Assembly: GCA_012719125.1 (NCBI GenBank)
Contig: JAAYAY010000364.1
Location: forward strand, 1 to 64,000
Reading direction: 5' to 3'
Origin: Planctomycetaceae bacterium
Lineage (GTDB): Bacteria; Planctomycetota; Planctomycetia; Pirellulales; Thermoguttaceae
DNA length: 64,000 nucleotides
Under the pieces are notes generated by a model. The model ran no database searches, was not told the origin of the DNA, and worked only from the letters and a program-made list of their open reading frames with translations. Within the stretch, counting starts at the first letter, position 1. Every line of letters starts with the position of its first letter. The translations under genes were made by a program, and so were the position numbers. Shown here piece by piece: positions 45,623-55,100 of this stretch.

Positions 45623-45651
45623 TTGACGCAAGTAGTCGCATCCCTTACCAT
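45623..45651 (+). promoter_or_regulatory. Candidate promoter for the isomerase-like gene
   Basis: TTGACG at 45623-45628 and TACCAT at 45646-45651 are separated by 17 bases. This is a reasonable sigma-70-type promoter, about 90 bases before the GTG at 45739. It would make the isomerase gene independent of the upstream oxidoreductase. Confidence 0.3.
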
Positions 45652-45738
45652 TTACAGCACGGGGCTGCCAACAAATCCCACGTGACCTCGTTCTGTGTTT
45701 GGTGCGTGAAAGACTCGATACCTTCTGGAGAGACTGCT

Positions 45739-46677
45739 GTGACGAAGCTTCCTCAGATGCCCGTTGTTTCCCGCCGAGGATTTGTTCGCGGCGCTGCTGC
45801 AGCCTGTGCCGGCGGCTTCTTGGCGACACGTCCCAGTGACTCTCACGCAGCGGAAGGCGAATCGATCATTCCGCCCGAGGATTATCGAATTCAGCATGGA
45901 CGCGTGAAACAGTCGGTCATGTCGTGGTGCTTTCAACCGGCCGTTTCCCCCGAGGAGCTGATCGACGCCTGCCATCGGCTCGGCATGCATGCCATGGAAG
46001 GAATCGATTCGAAGTACTATCCCCTGATCCGCCAAAAGGGCATGGCGATCGCGTTGGTCAGCGGCGCGCACGGCTTCAAGACTGGGCCCCTCGATCCCGA
46101 GAATCGCGATTTCTGTATCAACGGTCTTCGCAAAGCAATCGACCTGGCGGCCGAGGTCGGCTCACCCAACGTAATCACCTTCACAGGCATGCGCAAGTCC
46201 GGCGTCTCCGATGAACAGGCCGACAAGAACTGCATCGAGGTCTGGAAGGAAGTCATGCCGCAGGCAGAACAGAAGGGCGTGACTCTCTGTCTGGAACACC
46301 TCAACACCCGCGACGATTCCCATCCGATGAAAGGTCATCCGGGTTATTACGGCGACGACGTCGATCATTGCATCGACCTGATCAAAAGGGTGGACTCACC
46401 GCGCATGAAGCTCTTGTTCGATATCTATCACGTTCAGATCATGAACGGCGACGTCATCCGGCGCATCCGCCAGTACGTCGACTACATCGGCCACGTCCAC
46501 ACGGCGGGGATCCCCGGCCGTTGCGAGATGGACGATACCCAGGAACTCAACTACCCGGCCATTCTTCGCGCCTTATTGGAGGCCGGCTACAAGGGTTACG
46601 TTGCCCAGGAGTTTATCCCCACTTGGGAAGACAAGCTCGGCGCCCTCCGCCACGGCGTGCGGGTCATGGATGTGTAA
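45739..46677 (+). CDS. Tat-exported hydroxypyruvate isomerase-like TIM-barrel protein
   Basis: 312 residues from a GTG at 45739 with GGAGAG upstream; the frame remains open to 45682. The signal is twin-arginine-like (SRRGFVRGAAAACAGGFLAT). The AP-endonuclease-2/xylose-isomerase barrel shows VTLCLEHLNTRD, LLFDIYHVQIMNGD, GHVHTAGIPGR and GYVAQEFIP, matching the Hyi family of hydroxypyruvate isomerases and related sugar isomerases. Export by Tat is unusual for Hyi in other phyla but frequent in Planctomycetes. It follows the oxidoreductase and the FHA remnant. Confidence 0.87.
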   Translation: MTKLPQMPVVSRRGFVRGAAAACAGGFLATRPSDSHAAEGESIIPPEDYRIQHGRVKQSVMSWCFQPAVSPEELIDACHRLGMHAMEGIDSKYYPLIRQKGMAIALVSGAHGFKTGPLDPENRDFCINGLRKAIDLAAEVGSPNVITFTGMRKSGVSDEQADKNCIEVWKEVMPQAEQKGVTLCLEHLNTRDDSHPMKGHPGYYGDDVDHCIDLIKRVDSPRMKLLFDIYHVQIMNGDVIRRIRQYVDYIGHVHTAGIPGRCEMDDTQELNYPAILRALLEAGYKGYVAQEFIPTWEDKLGALRHGVRVMDV

Positions 46678-46713
46678 GGCAGGCGGACGAAAAAAATCTA
46701 CCAGTTAGACGCA

Positions 46714-46820
46714 CAAATGGGGCTGGACGGTCGATGAGAGTGCGAAACCTCACGCAGCACCAAGCATCACCGGTGTACCTCATTGTTTCGCACTCTCATC
46801 GACCGTTCAGCTCCATTTTG
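46714..46820. mobile_element. MITE-like element with about 35-bp terminal inverted repeats
   Basis: Left arm 46714-46748 and right arm 46785-46820 match as reverse complements with about three differences; the inner 21 bases (CGGTCGATGAGAGTGCGAAA onward) are exact. The centre of 36 bases encodes nothing. It lies about 37 bases after the isomerase stop and could also terminate its transcript. Confidence 0.75.
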
Positions 46821-47101
46821 CCGTGCCTGTAGGCAAACAATATGCACAAACGTAGGATAGGAAAACCGAAATCTACACGCCGCGAGGCCGCCGATGCAAC
46901 CCCGATTGCACCGAGAGACGCTCTGACGCCTGTTCTCACCGCCGTCGTCGTATGCTATAAGGCAGGCAAACGGGAATCCGGCAAACCGGGCCTCCCTTCT
47001 CACCCCTCGTTGAACCCGCTGCCGCAGGCCAGGCTCTTCGTTTAACGCCCAGCCGCAGGCGCCGGCCACCTTGCCCAAAAAAAGTTCCCATAGCAACGAT
47101 C
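46821..47101. repeat. Spacer with half a GTTTAACGCCCAGCCG element
   Basis: No gene seen. At 47039-47067 one arm of the palindrome family found at 13954-14033 and 15599-15666 is present, and a diverged companion CTCGTTGAACCCGCTGCCG precedes it near 47007. The second arm is missing, so this is a broken copy. Confidence 0.6.
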
Positions 47102-47533
47102 GTGGAACGACTTCGCCTACCCGCAGATCTCGCATCGCTCACCTCTTTTCGTGAGTTCGTCGAACGTTCCGCAGCGGCGGCCGGTGCGGACCCCGAGCTG
47201 CTGTCGACGATTGGACTCGTCCTCGAAGAGTTGCTCGTCAACCACGTGCGGCATGCCTACGGCTCCGGCAAAGGAGACTCTGAAGTGGCCTGCTTCCGCC
47301 GGGCGCCAGGCCATTTCTGCATCGAAGTGGTCGACGAGGCCGCCCCCTTCAATCCTCTCGAACACGCGTCTCCCGACCTGACGGCTGCCCCGGAAAATCG
47401 CACCCCCGGCGGCCTGGGAATTCACCTGGTCCGCTCCTTGGCGGACGAGGTCACCTACCGTCGCGAGGAAGGCAAAAACGTGGTAACCGTCTGTTTCGCC
47501 TTCGCCCCCGCACCGACCCGCGACGGGGGTTGA
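47102..47533 (+). CDS. RsbW-like anti-sigma factor / Ser-Thr kinase (HATPase_c)
   Basis: 143 residues, GTG start. The GHKL ATPase fold is shown by LVLEELLVNHVRHAYGSG (N box), IEVVDEAAPFNPL (G1) and GGLGIHLVRSLADEVTYRRE (G2), with VVTVCFAF at the end. Such proteins phosphorylate anti-sigma antagonists or bind sigma factors in partner-switching pathways. No antagonist (STAS) or PP2C phosphatase gene is adjacent, so its partners must lie elsewhere. Confidence 0.88.
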   Translation: MERLRLPADLASLTSFREFVERSAAAAGADPELLSTIGLVLEELLVNHVRHAYGSGKGDSEVACFRRAPGHFCIEVVDEAAPFNPLEHASPDLTAAPENRTPGGLGIHLVRSLADEVTYRREEGKNVVTVCFAFAPAPTRDGG

Positions 47534-47608
47534 CAGCGGCCTCCGTCCAGGCAACCATCGGAGTGCGCAAAACGACCTTCCTGAGAAGCCAGGAATCGAC
47601 GAGTGTCG

Positions 47609-47627
47609 TTGTCCGCTCCGCGAACAA
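47609..47627. repeat. Third copy of the TTGTTCGC hairpin family
   Basis: TTGTCCGCTCCGCGAACAA is the reverse-oriented version of the element at 3298-3316. Similarity extends beyond the hairpin (CGAGTGTCG before and GCGCCTTTTCGCC after). It lies between the anti-sigma kinase and the glycosidase-like gene. Confidence 0.6.
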
Positions 47628-47737
47628 GCGCCTTTTCGCCGAGCGAAAAGCGACTATCCGTGACCGTAATTTCCTGCCCGGTCCTTACCGGCACCCCCCT
47701 CCTACTCCCCCAAGGACGCCCGCCGCGGCCGCTCACC

Positions 47738-50023
47738 ATGAAACACTCCCTTCTGTCTGCAATCATCGTCCTTTCGGCCGGCTTCCTCTCCGCACGCGAG
47801 CCGGTCTGGGTTTTCAACAACGGACCCGATGCCAAGTCGATTTCGCTCGGCCAAGGACAACTGCACCACGAAGTCGGGCTCACCAAGTTGGTCCCGACCG
47901 GTACCGATCTGACCCTGACCGTCCCGCTCGACGCCGCCGACGCCTTCCCTGCCGACCAGCGACCGTTCTTCGCCCTTCGCTACAAATACAAGACGACTCT
48001 CAAACAGGCAGGTCTGTTCTTCACCACCGATGCGATTACGGCGCTTTCGGACGAAAGCTACTCCTCGTTCCCCGTGATCGGCGACAATACGTGGCGAACC
48101 GCAATTGTCGACATGCGGACCTTCGACCATAGGAGCTGGAAGGGCACGATCACCTCGTTTCGCTTCGACCCGACCAATCCGAGCGATACGGACTCCGTCT
48201 ACCAGATCTCCCGGCTCGGCTTCTTCCCCTCGGAGGCGGAGGCCAAGCGTTTTCTCGACGCCGCCGTCGACGCCCCCGACTACTCGGAGCCGACGCAGTT
48301 CCTTGCGCCCCTTCAGCGGGTTACGGTCCCCGGCGGATGCCTGTTCGACGGTTTCGACCAGGCCGACTTCATGCTCCAATCCACGGCCGTCGACAATCCG
48401 TCCGCAACGACCGTCGTCCGCTTCCAGCCCAAAGGCGCAACGGGCGAAGAGTCCGTTGTCCCCCTCTGCCAGACGAACAGTCGCGGATTCACTTGCTTCG
48501 TTGCGAAGAAGCCCGGAAAGTACCGCCTCGTCAACACCGACGTTCCCCTGGACGATCTTGCCGGCCTGGAAGCAAAAACCCGGCAGGCCATTCAGTTCGT
48601 CGTTGCACGGCGTTTGCTCGACGCGGCCGAAGCCCGCAAGTTCCGCCCGAACGATCCAGTTTCAGACGCCCATTGGAACACCGCGGTCAAGACCCTGGCC
48701 GACTACGGCGTTGATCTGGCCGCACAGGCCAGGCCGGCAACCCGCGCCGAAGCGGCCGTCGTCCTGAAGGCGGCCGTTCAAACCGCACTGGGAACCGTCA
48801 TCGAATCTCCCTATACCAACGAGTATCTCACCCGCGACCGCATTCGTATCGGGGCGTGGGTCAGTCCGCGCCAGGAAGCCATCGGAGACGACTTCATCAA
48901 GACCTACAGTTCCGGCGGCTTCGACTGGATCATCGCCCACGGCGCCTTGGCCGGTTCCGACTACAGGCAAACGCTGCTCCAGGACTGCGACCGCTACGGG
49001 GTCGAACTGATTCTCGGCGACGGCGCCTACAAGAACCCGGCCGTGGCCACCGCCGAGTATTTCGACCATCCGTGCTTCGCCGGAACCTACGTTACCGACG
49101 AGCCTGGAACCGACCAGTACGACGAACTCGCCAAAATCTGCAACACCTACTATCGGGAAACGGGCGGCAAGCTCCCGTACATCAACCTGCTTCCCATGTA
49201 CGCCAACGCGGCCCAGTTGAAGTACGGGGCCGGCGCCGCCGCGATCAAATACTACGACTCCGATCCCGACCTCTACAAGAAGCACTGCGATTGGTTCTGC
49301 GAAAAGTTTGAAGCGCCCTATATCTGCACCGATATCTATCCGCTCAACTGGGCCGAGAGCGGACGAACTACCTACAAGGACTATTGCGAATCGATCAACG
49401 TCATTGCCACGTCCGCCCGGACCCACGGCAAGGATTTCTGGTGCTGCATCCAGACGTTCGCCTGGGTCCCCAGCAAACGTACTCCCACCGAATCCGAGTT
49501 CCGCTGGCAGTCGTACTCGATGCTGTCGTTCGGCTGCAAGGGCCTGCTCTGCTGGACCTACGCGGGCTACCGGCCGGAAAGCCCGTCGCTGATAACCGTC
49601 GACGGGAAGCGGACCAACGCCTGGTACGACGCCGCCACCGTGTTCAAGGAGATCCGCCGCATTTCCGACGCCTTCGTCCGCTATAAGAACCTCGGCGCCC
49701 TGGCCCACAACTGCTCCGACGATACGCCCTACCTGAAATTTAGCAACCCCGTCCAGAAATTCCCCGCGATTCAGCAGATTCAGTGCGACGACCCGCTGCT
49801 GATCGGCTGTTTTGCCGAGAAAGACGGTCCTGCAACCGCGTTCACCATGGTCAACATGAGCGAGCTGGAGGCGGTTAAAACGTCGCACGTCAAGCTGAAA
49901 CTCGCCGGCTCGACCGTCGTTGCCTGGCCTCGCGGCCAGCGCGTCGTGCTGTCCCCCGACAATGACGGATTCCATCACCTCACCCTGCCGCCAGGCGAGG
50001 GACTCTTTGTTGAAGTCAAGTGA
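47738..50023 (+). CDS. Secreted glycosidase-like protein, 761 residues
   Basis: The ATG at 47738 gives a signal peptide (MKHSLLSAIIVLSAGFLSAR); the longer upstream frame overlaps the hairpin repeat. The first 200 residues look like a beta-sandwich (carbohydrate-binding style, DDEDNTWRTAIVDMRTF-like region with VIGDNTWRTAIVDMRTFDHR). A TIM-barrel-like part follows (FDWIIAHGALAGSDYRQTLL, YVTDEPGTDQYDELAKICN, ICTDIYPLNWAESGRTTYKD, GCKGLLCWTYAGYRPES), resembling clan A glycosidases. The conserved catalytic acids are plausible (for example in TDEPG) but not certain. It is the first gene of the second catabolic locus. Confidence 0.75.
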   Translation: MKHSLLSAIIVLSAGFLSAREPVWVFNNGPDAKSISLGQGQLHHEVGLTKLVPTGTDLTLTVPLDAADAFPADQRPFFALRYKYKTTLKQAGLFFTTDAITALSDESYSSFPVIGDNTWRTAIVDMRTFDHRSWKGTITSFRFDPTNPSDTDSVYQISRLGFFPSEAEAKRFLDAAVDAPDYSEPTQFLAPLQRVTVPGGCLFDGFDQADFMLQSTAVDNPSATTVVRFQPKGATGEESVVPLCQTNSRGFTCFVAKKPGKYRLVNTDVPLDDLAGLEAKTRQAIQFVVARRLLDAAEARKFRPNDPVSDAHWNTAVKTLADYGVDLAAQARPATRAEAAVVLKAAVQTALGTVIESPYTNEYLTRDRIRIGAWVSPRQEAIGDDFIKTYSSGGFDWIIAHGALAGSDYRQTLLQDCDRYGVELILGDGAYKNPAVATAEYFDHPCFAGTYVTDEPGTDQYDELAKICNTYYRETGGKLPYINLLPMYANAAQLKYGAGAAAIKYYDSDPDLYKKHCDWFCEKFEAPYICTDIYPLNWAESGRTTYKDYCESINVIATSARTHGKDFWCCIQTFAWVPSKRTPTESEFRWQSYSMLSFGCKGLLCWTYAGYRPESPSLITVDGKRTNAWYDAATVFKEIRRISDAFVRYKNLGALAHNCSDDTPYLKFSNPVQKFPAIQQIQCDDPLLIGCFAEKDGPATAFTMVNMSELEAVKTSHVKLKLAGSTVVAWPRGQRVVLSPDNDGFHHLTLPPGEGLFVEVK

Positions 50024-50037
50024 CCCTGGAGGAAATC

Positions 50038-51534
50038 ATGAACCCCACCTGCCGCCGATCAGCCGTCCTTCTCTGCTACGCCTTGCTTGCCACGCTTGAT
50101 CTTTCGGTGATGCCGGTCGCCGCGGCCGAACTGTGGGTCGGCGCGGCGACCGCCGACATCACTCCCGACCAGCCCGTCCCCCTGACCGGCGGCACCTCGG
50201 TCCGCATCGGACGCGAAATCCAGAGCCGCCTGACCGCCAACGTGCTCGCGTTGGAATCGCGAGATGGCCAGCAGGCGCTCGATCAGGCCATCCTGGTCGC
50301 CTGCGATCTGTGCGTTATCCGGCCGGGCATTCAAGAAGCATTCCGCAAGCACGTGGCCGCCCGGCTTCCCGGCTTCGACGTCAATAAGCTCGTCCTGGCT
50401 GCCACCCACACCCACACGGCGCCGGTCCTTCTTCAAGATCGCTACGAAGAGAAGGACTATGAGGACGCCATGCAGCCCAAGGAGTACGTGCCCTGGCTGT
50501 ACGAACAAATGGCCCAGGCCGTCGTGAAGGCCTGGGAAAGCCGCCAGGCAGGGGCCGTCGCCTGGGGCTTGGGCCATGCCGTCGCCGGGCACAACCGCCG
50601 CGTCGTTTACGCCGACGGCACGGCCAAGATGCACGGCAACACGGCTCTGGCTGAGTTCCGCGGCATCGAAGGCTTCGAGGACCACGCCGTCCAGATCCTC
50701 TGTTTCTACGATTCGCAGAAACGGCTCAAGGCGGCCGCCCTTTCCCTGGCGACCACGGCCCAGGCCGAGGGCGGCAGCACGGTGAACGCCGATTTCTGGG
50801 CGCACGTCCGCCGACTCATCCATGAGCGCCACGGCGACCAGGTGTGCGTGCTGGGGTTCTGCGCTCCCGCCGGCGATCAGACTCCCAGGACGCAAGTGCA
50901 CAAGAAAAGCGAGCAGCGGATGTGCGAACTTCGCGGCCTGACCTACAGCCAGGAGATCGGCCGGCGGGTGGCCGGTACCTTCGACGACGTGGCCGCCGTC
51001 ATCGCCCAGGACATTCGTACGGATGTGCCGCTGGTCCACCGCGTTCAGACCCTAAAGCTCCCCGCCCGCATCGTCACCGAAGCCGAACATGCCGTGGCCG
51101 AAAAGGTGTGCGAAGACATCGACGCCAAGCAAACTCGCACCAAGTCGGACCACTGGACCCGCAACCTCTACCGCTCCATAGCCGATCGCTACGAGGCCCA
51201 GCAGAAGGGCGAGGAGACGACCTACGAGATGGAGTTGCACGTGCTGCGTCTGGGTGACGTCGCGATCGCCACCAGCCCCTTCGAACTGTTCCTCGATTAC
51301 GGCGTGCAAATCGACGGCCGCAGCCCGGCCCTGCAGACCTTCCAGATCCAGTTGGCCGGCGCCTGCCGGCAGCACGCCTACTATCTGCCGACGCCGCGAG
51401 CCATGGCGGGCGGTACCCTCGACGACAAGCCTTTCACCAACTACAGCGCTACCGTCATGAGCAACATCGTCGGCCCCGAAGGCGGACAAGTGCTGGTCGA
51501 CCGGACTGTCGAAACGATCGAGAGCCTCTGGTAG
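50038..51534 (+). CDS. Secreted neutral/alkaline ceramidase-like hydrolase (Ser-to-Thr variant)
   Basis: 498 residues from the ATG at 50038 with GGAGG upstream; an in-frame GTG at 50020 overlaps the previous stop. Signal peptide cut near VAAAEL. Family blocks: WVGAATADITPDQPVPLTGG, ATHTHTAP at 122-129 (zinc site). In the active-site motif this protein has GDQTP, with threonine 282 where neutral ceramidases and the paralogue at 19297 have serine. It ends VLVDRTVETIESLW. The remnant at 13310-13884 is more similar to this copy than to the other. Activity is therefore uncertain, although threonine can sometimes replace the nucleophile. Confidence 0.87.
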   Translation: MNPTCRRSAVLLCYALLATLDLSVMPVAAAELWVGAATADITPDQPVPLTGGTSVRIGREIQSRLTANVLALESRDGQQALDQAILVACDLCVIRPGIQEAFRKHVAARLPGFDVNKLVLAATHTHTAPVLLQDRYEEKDYEDAMQPKEYVPWLYEQMAQAVVKAWESRQAGAVAWGLGHAVAGHNRRVVYADGTAKMHGNTALAEFRGIEGFEDHAVQILCFYDSQKRLKAAALSLATTAQAEGGSTVNADFWAHVRRLIHERHGDQVCVLGFCAPAGDQTPRTQVHKKSEQRMCELRGLTYSQEIGRRVAGTFDDVAAVIAQDIRTDVPLVHRVQTLKLPARIVTEAEHAVAEKVCEDIDAKQTRTKSDHWTRNLYRSIADRYEAQQKGEETTYEMELHVLRLGDVAIATSPFELFLDYGVQIDGRSPALQTFQIQLAGACRQHAYYLPTPRAMAGGTLDDKPFTNYSATVMSNIVGPEGGQVLVDRTVETIESLW

Positions 51535-51600
51535 ATTGCCCTCGTCCGCCCGCCTTGATGACGATCCTCTCACCCCTTCCAAACCGCCCGGTACCAGACC

Positions 51601-51951
51601 ATGAGAAGCCATGCCAAGACAAACCGTCGAGGGTTTCCTGGGCGTTCTGCAGGGATCGCGTCGGCCGCGCTGGCGATTCCGTATGCCGTGCCGGGATCCG
51701 CACTCGGCAAGGACGGTCAGACGGCCCCCAGCGAGCGCATCATCCTCGGTTCGACCGGCGTCGGGTCGATGGGGCGAGGCGACATGAAGGTCGCGTCGTG
51801 GGGCAGTTCATTCGACGATTGCCAATTCGCCGGCGCCACGATCGATCGGTTGTTTCAGGATGTCCGGGATGTTGCCCTTTCCGCGGATACTGTTACGTTT
51901 GTTGTGTTGACCGGAAAGGTACACGCAGGTGAGACACGCCACATCCGCTAG
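51601..51951 (+). pseudogene. Truncated N-terminus of a Gfo/Idh/MocA oxidoreductase
   Basis: The first 63 residues are typical of this family: a twin-arginine-like start NRRGFPGRSAGIASAALAIP, PGSALGKDGQTAPSERI and the Rossmann motif GVGSMGRGD. After about 51790 homology ends abruptly and the remaining frame has no family features. A full gene would be about 1.3 kb; about 1.1 kb is missing. The proline in RRGFPGR replaces the usual leucine. It lies where an intact oxidoreductase would be expected, after the ceramidase-like gene as in the 17.8-20.8 kb locus. Confidence 0.82.
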
Positions 51952-52154
51952 CCATCCAGGCCGGGAACCGGAGCGGCCGACAACGCCGTGCCTGAAACCA
52001 TAATCTGTGGCGGTCGCTTCCTGCCGCAGTCCTCGAGCGCGCGTTGCCGACCTGCAGCGGTGTTCACGACGGAGAGCGGAAACGGCACCCTTGCACCTGC
52101 CGGGGGAAGACGCGAACATGCTCTATATCCTTATCCCCAAACCTGAGGTGAGCT
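51952..52154. other. Spacer after the oxidoreductase remnant
   Basis: 203 bases with no gene recognised. A ribosome site GAGGTGAG lies just before the ATG at 52155. No trace of the missing oxidoreductase C-terminus was found here. Confidence 0.4.
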
Positions 52155-55100
52155 ATGAAGCGATATGCATGGTTATTCATGCTGGTTGTGGGATCTGCCA
52201 CCGCCGCAGGGGCCGATGCCGGGGACTGGCCGACCTACCGGGCCGACGCCCACCGCAGCGGCTATACCAGCGAGACGTTGCCCGGCGACCTGACGCTCCA
52301 CTGGCGATTCAAGGCGACCCATGCGCCCCGGCCGGCCTGGTCGGACCGCGATACCCGCATGCCCTTCGACAAGGTCATGCACCCGGTGATCGTCGGCGGG
52401 CGAGTCTTCTTCGGAAGTTCCGTCGACTGCAAGGTCTACGCCCTCGATGCCGCCAATGGAAAGGAACTCTGGACGTTCTTCTGCGACGGGCCGATCCGGT
52501 TTGCTCCGACGGTGGATGGCGATCGCCTGTTGGTCGTCAGCGACGACGGCCACATCTACTGCCTGGCTGCCGCCGACGGAACACTGCACTGGAAACTCCG
52601 CGGCGGTCCCACCGACAGCAGGGCCCTGGGCAACGGCCGCCTCATCTCCCGCTGGCCCGCTCGGGGCGGAACCGTGGTCGATGGCGGCGCGGTCTACTTC
52701 GCGGCGGGAATCTGGCCCTCCGAAGGCATCTTCATCTACGCCCTCGATGCCGAGTCCGGCAAAGTGCTGTGGTGCAACGATCAGTCGGGCAACCTGTGGA
52801 TGGCGCAGCCTCACCCCGGAGCCAATGCCGCCAGCGGGGTCTCCGCCCAGGGCTACCTGGTGCTGGCCGGCGACAAGTTGCTGGTTCCCACGGGCCGCGC
52901 CGTACCGGCCGTGTTCGATCGCAAGACGGGGGAACTGATCTACTTTCAGCTTCAGAAAAATACCCACATCGGCGGCGCCGACATCGTTGTCGGAGAAGAC
53001 TGGTTCCTCAACGGCGAGGCCGTGTTCGATCTGGCGACGGGAAATCGGCTCACCTCCGCATCCAAGCTGTCGGCCGGCCTCGCAGTTGCCTGCCCCGATG
53101 GAGTCGCTCAATGGGAACCTGGCAAGATTCAAACCCTTCGCTGGGAAGAGAAGACCACGACCGATCGCAAAGGCACGTCGCAGACCGTCACGACGTTGTC
53201 TCCCGTGAAGAGTACTGCCGCCCAAGCCGGCGGAAGCGCCCTGATGATTGCCGGCGGAAAGGCCTTCTCGTCAGGAACCGGGCCGGAAGGTGCGAAACTC
53301 GAAATCGTCAACCTGAATACAGGCGAAGTCACATGGACCGCCGCGGTCGACTCTGAACCCTTGGGATTGGCGGTGGCCGACGGGCAACTCTTCGCGGCCT
53401 CGACAGCCGGAGAACTCCTTTGTTTCGGCTCGCGCGATCGTGTGCCGGCCAACGTGTCGGCAGGCAACCCGCCCAAAGCCGAACCGACGTTCGCGAATTG
53501 GGATTTCTACGAGCGGTATGCCGAGGAGATTATCCGGCAGACCGGCGTGACCGAGGGCTACTGCATCGATCTGGCCTGCGGCGACGGGGCCCTGGCCTGC
53601 GCCCTGGCCCGGCGGACGAAGTTGCAGATCTACGGGTTCGATCCCGATCCGGCGGTCGTCGCCGAGGCCCGAAAGAAACTCGATGCGGCCGGCGTCTACG
53701 GTTCGCAAGTCACCCTGCTCGTGGGCGACGGACGTCTGACCTCGCTGCCCGACTACCTCGTCGATCTTGTCGTATCCAGCCACTCGGTTCCGCAAGGTGA
53801 AGGGGAAAGCGACGTCTATCGGGTCCTGCGGCCCTATGGCGGCGTGGCCTGTCTTGGTCGCCCGGGCTCGCTGAAAGTCACCACGCGTGGGCCGCTCCAA
53901 GGGGCCGGCACGTGGACCCACCAGTACTGCGATCCGACGAACGCCAACTGTTCCGACGACACGGTCGTGCAGGGACCGCTGGGGGTGTTGTGGTTCGACG
54001 ATCATGCCTTCCCCGTTCCCAGCCGTCACGGCCGGGGCCGGGCGCCGTTGTTTCTCGACGGCCGGTTGTTCGTCCAGGGACTCGACGGCGTCCTCTGTGT
54101 GAATGCCTACAACGGCCGCAAACTCTGGGAGTACCCACTGCCCGGAATTCAGCAGGTCTACGACGGCGAACACCTGATGGGGACGTCGGGAACCGGGAGC
54201 AATTGGTGCATCGGACCGACGGGCCTCTACGTGCACACGGGCGAAGAATGCCTGCGGCTCGACCCGGCCACGGGCAGGCAACTGGCCGCTTTCAAACCAC
54301 CGGTCCAGCCCGACGGCACGCCCGGCACCTGGGGAATCGTGGCCCTCGAAGGCGACACCCTGTTCGGCACCCTGGCCGACACGCGGCACCTGGTGACCTA
54401 CCGTTACCAGCCCGGCGACATGAACCGGCAGTACACCGAGTCGATCGGGCTCTTTGCCATGGATGCCGCCAGCGGCCAAATCCGCTGGAGCTATCGCCCC
54501 GAGCAAACGATTCGCCATAACGCCCTGGCCATCGGCAATGGTCGCGTCCACCTGATCGATCGGCCCACCGCCACGGGAGATCGCCAGCGGGAGAAACGCG
54601 TCGGAACCCCCAATCCGGAAGATGCCCATCCCCTCGGCAGGCTCGTCACCCTGAACGCGACCGACGGGCAGGTGCTCTGGGAAACAGACCGAGACATCTA
54701 CGGAACCACGCTGGTTCTCAGTGCGGAATACGACGTTCTGCTCATGGGCTACCAGGACTGGCGATTCAAGCTGGCCTCCGAACTGGGAGGGCGGATGGCG
54801 GCCTTCGATGCGGCGACCGGCAATCGGCGCTGGGACGTCGAAGCGTCCTACAAGACTCGCCCGATCATCAACGGCCGGACCGTCTACCTGCAGCCCGACG
54901 CGTGGGACCTGCTGACGGGCAAGCCGACCGGTTTCGTCCTCGATCGGTCTTACGGCTGCGGCATCCCGTGCGGCTCGACCAACATGCTCGTCTATCGTTC
55001 GGCCACCGTGGGATACGTTGATCTCTTGCATGACTATGGCACCGAGAACTACGGCGGTATCCGGCCCGGCTGCTGGATCAACGCCATTCCGGCGGGCGGC

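Noticed and set aside
48662-49978. 438-codon open frame on the minus strand
   Set aside because: Antisense to the glycosidase-like gene; no domain motifs.
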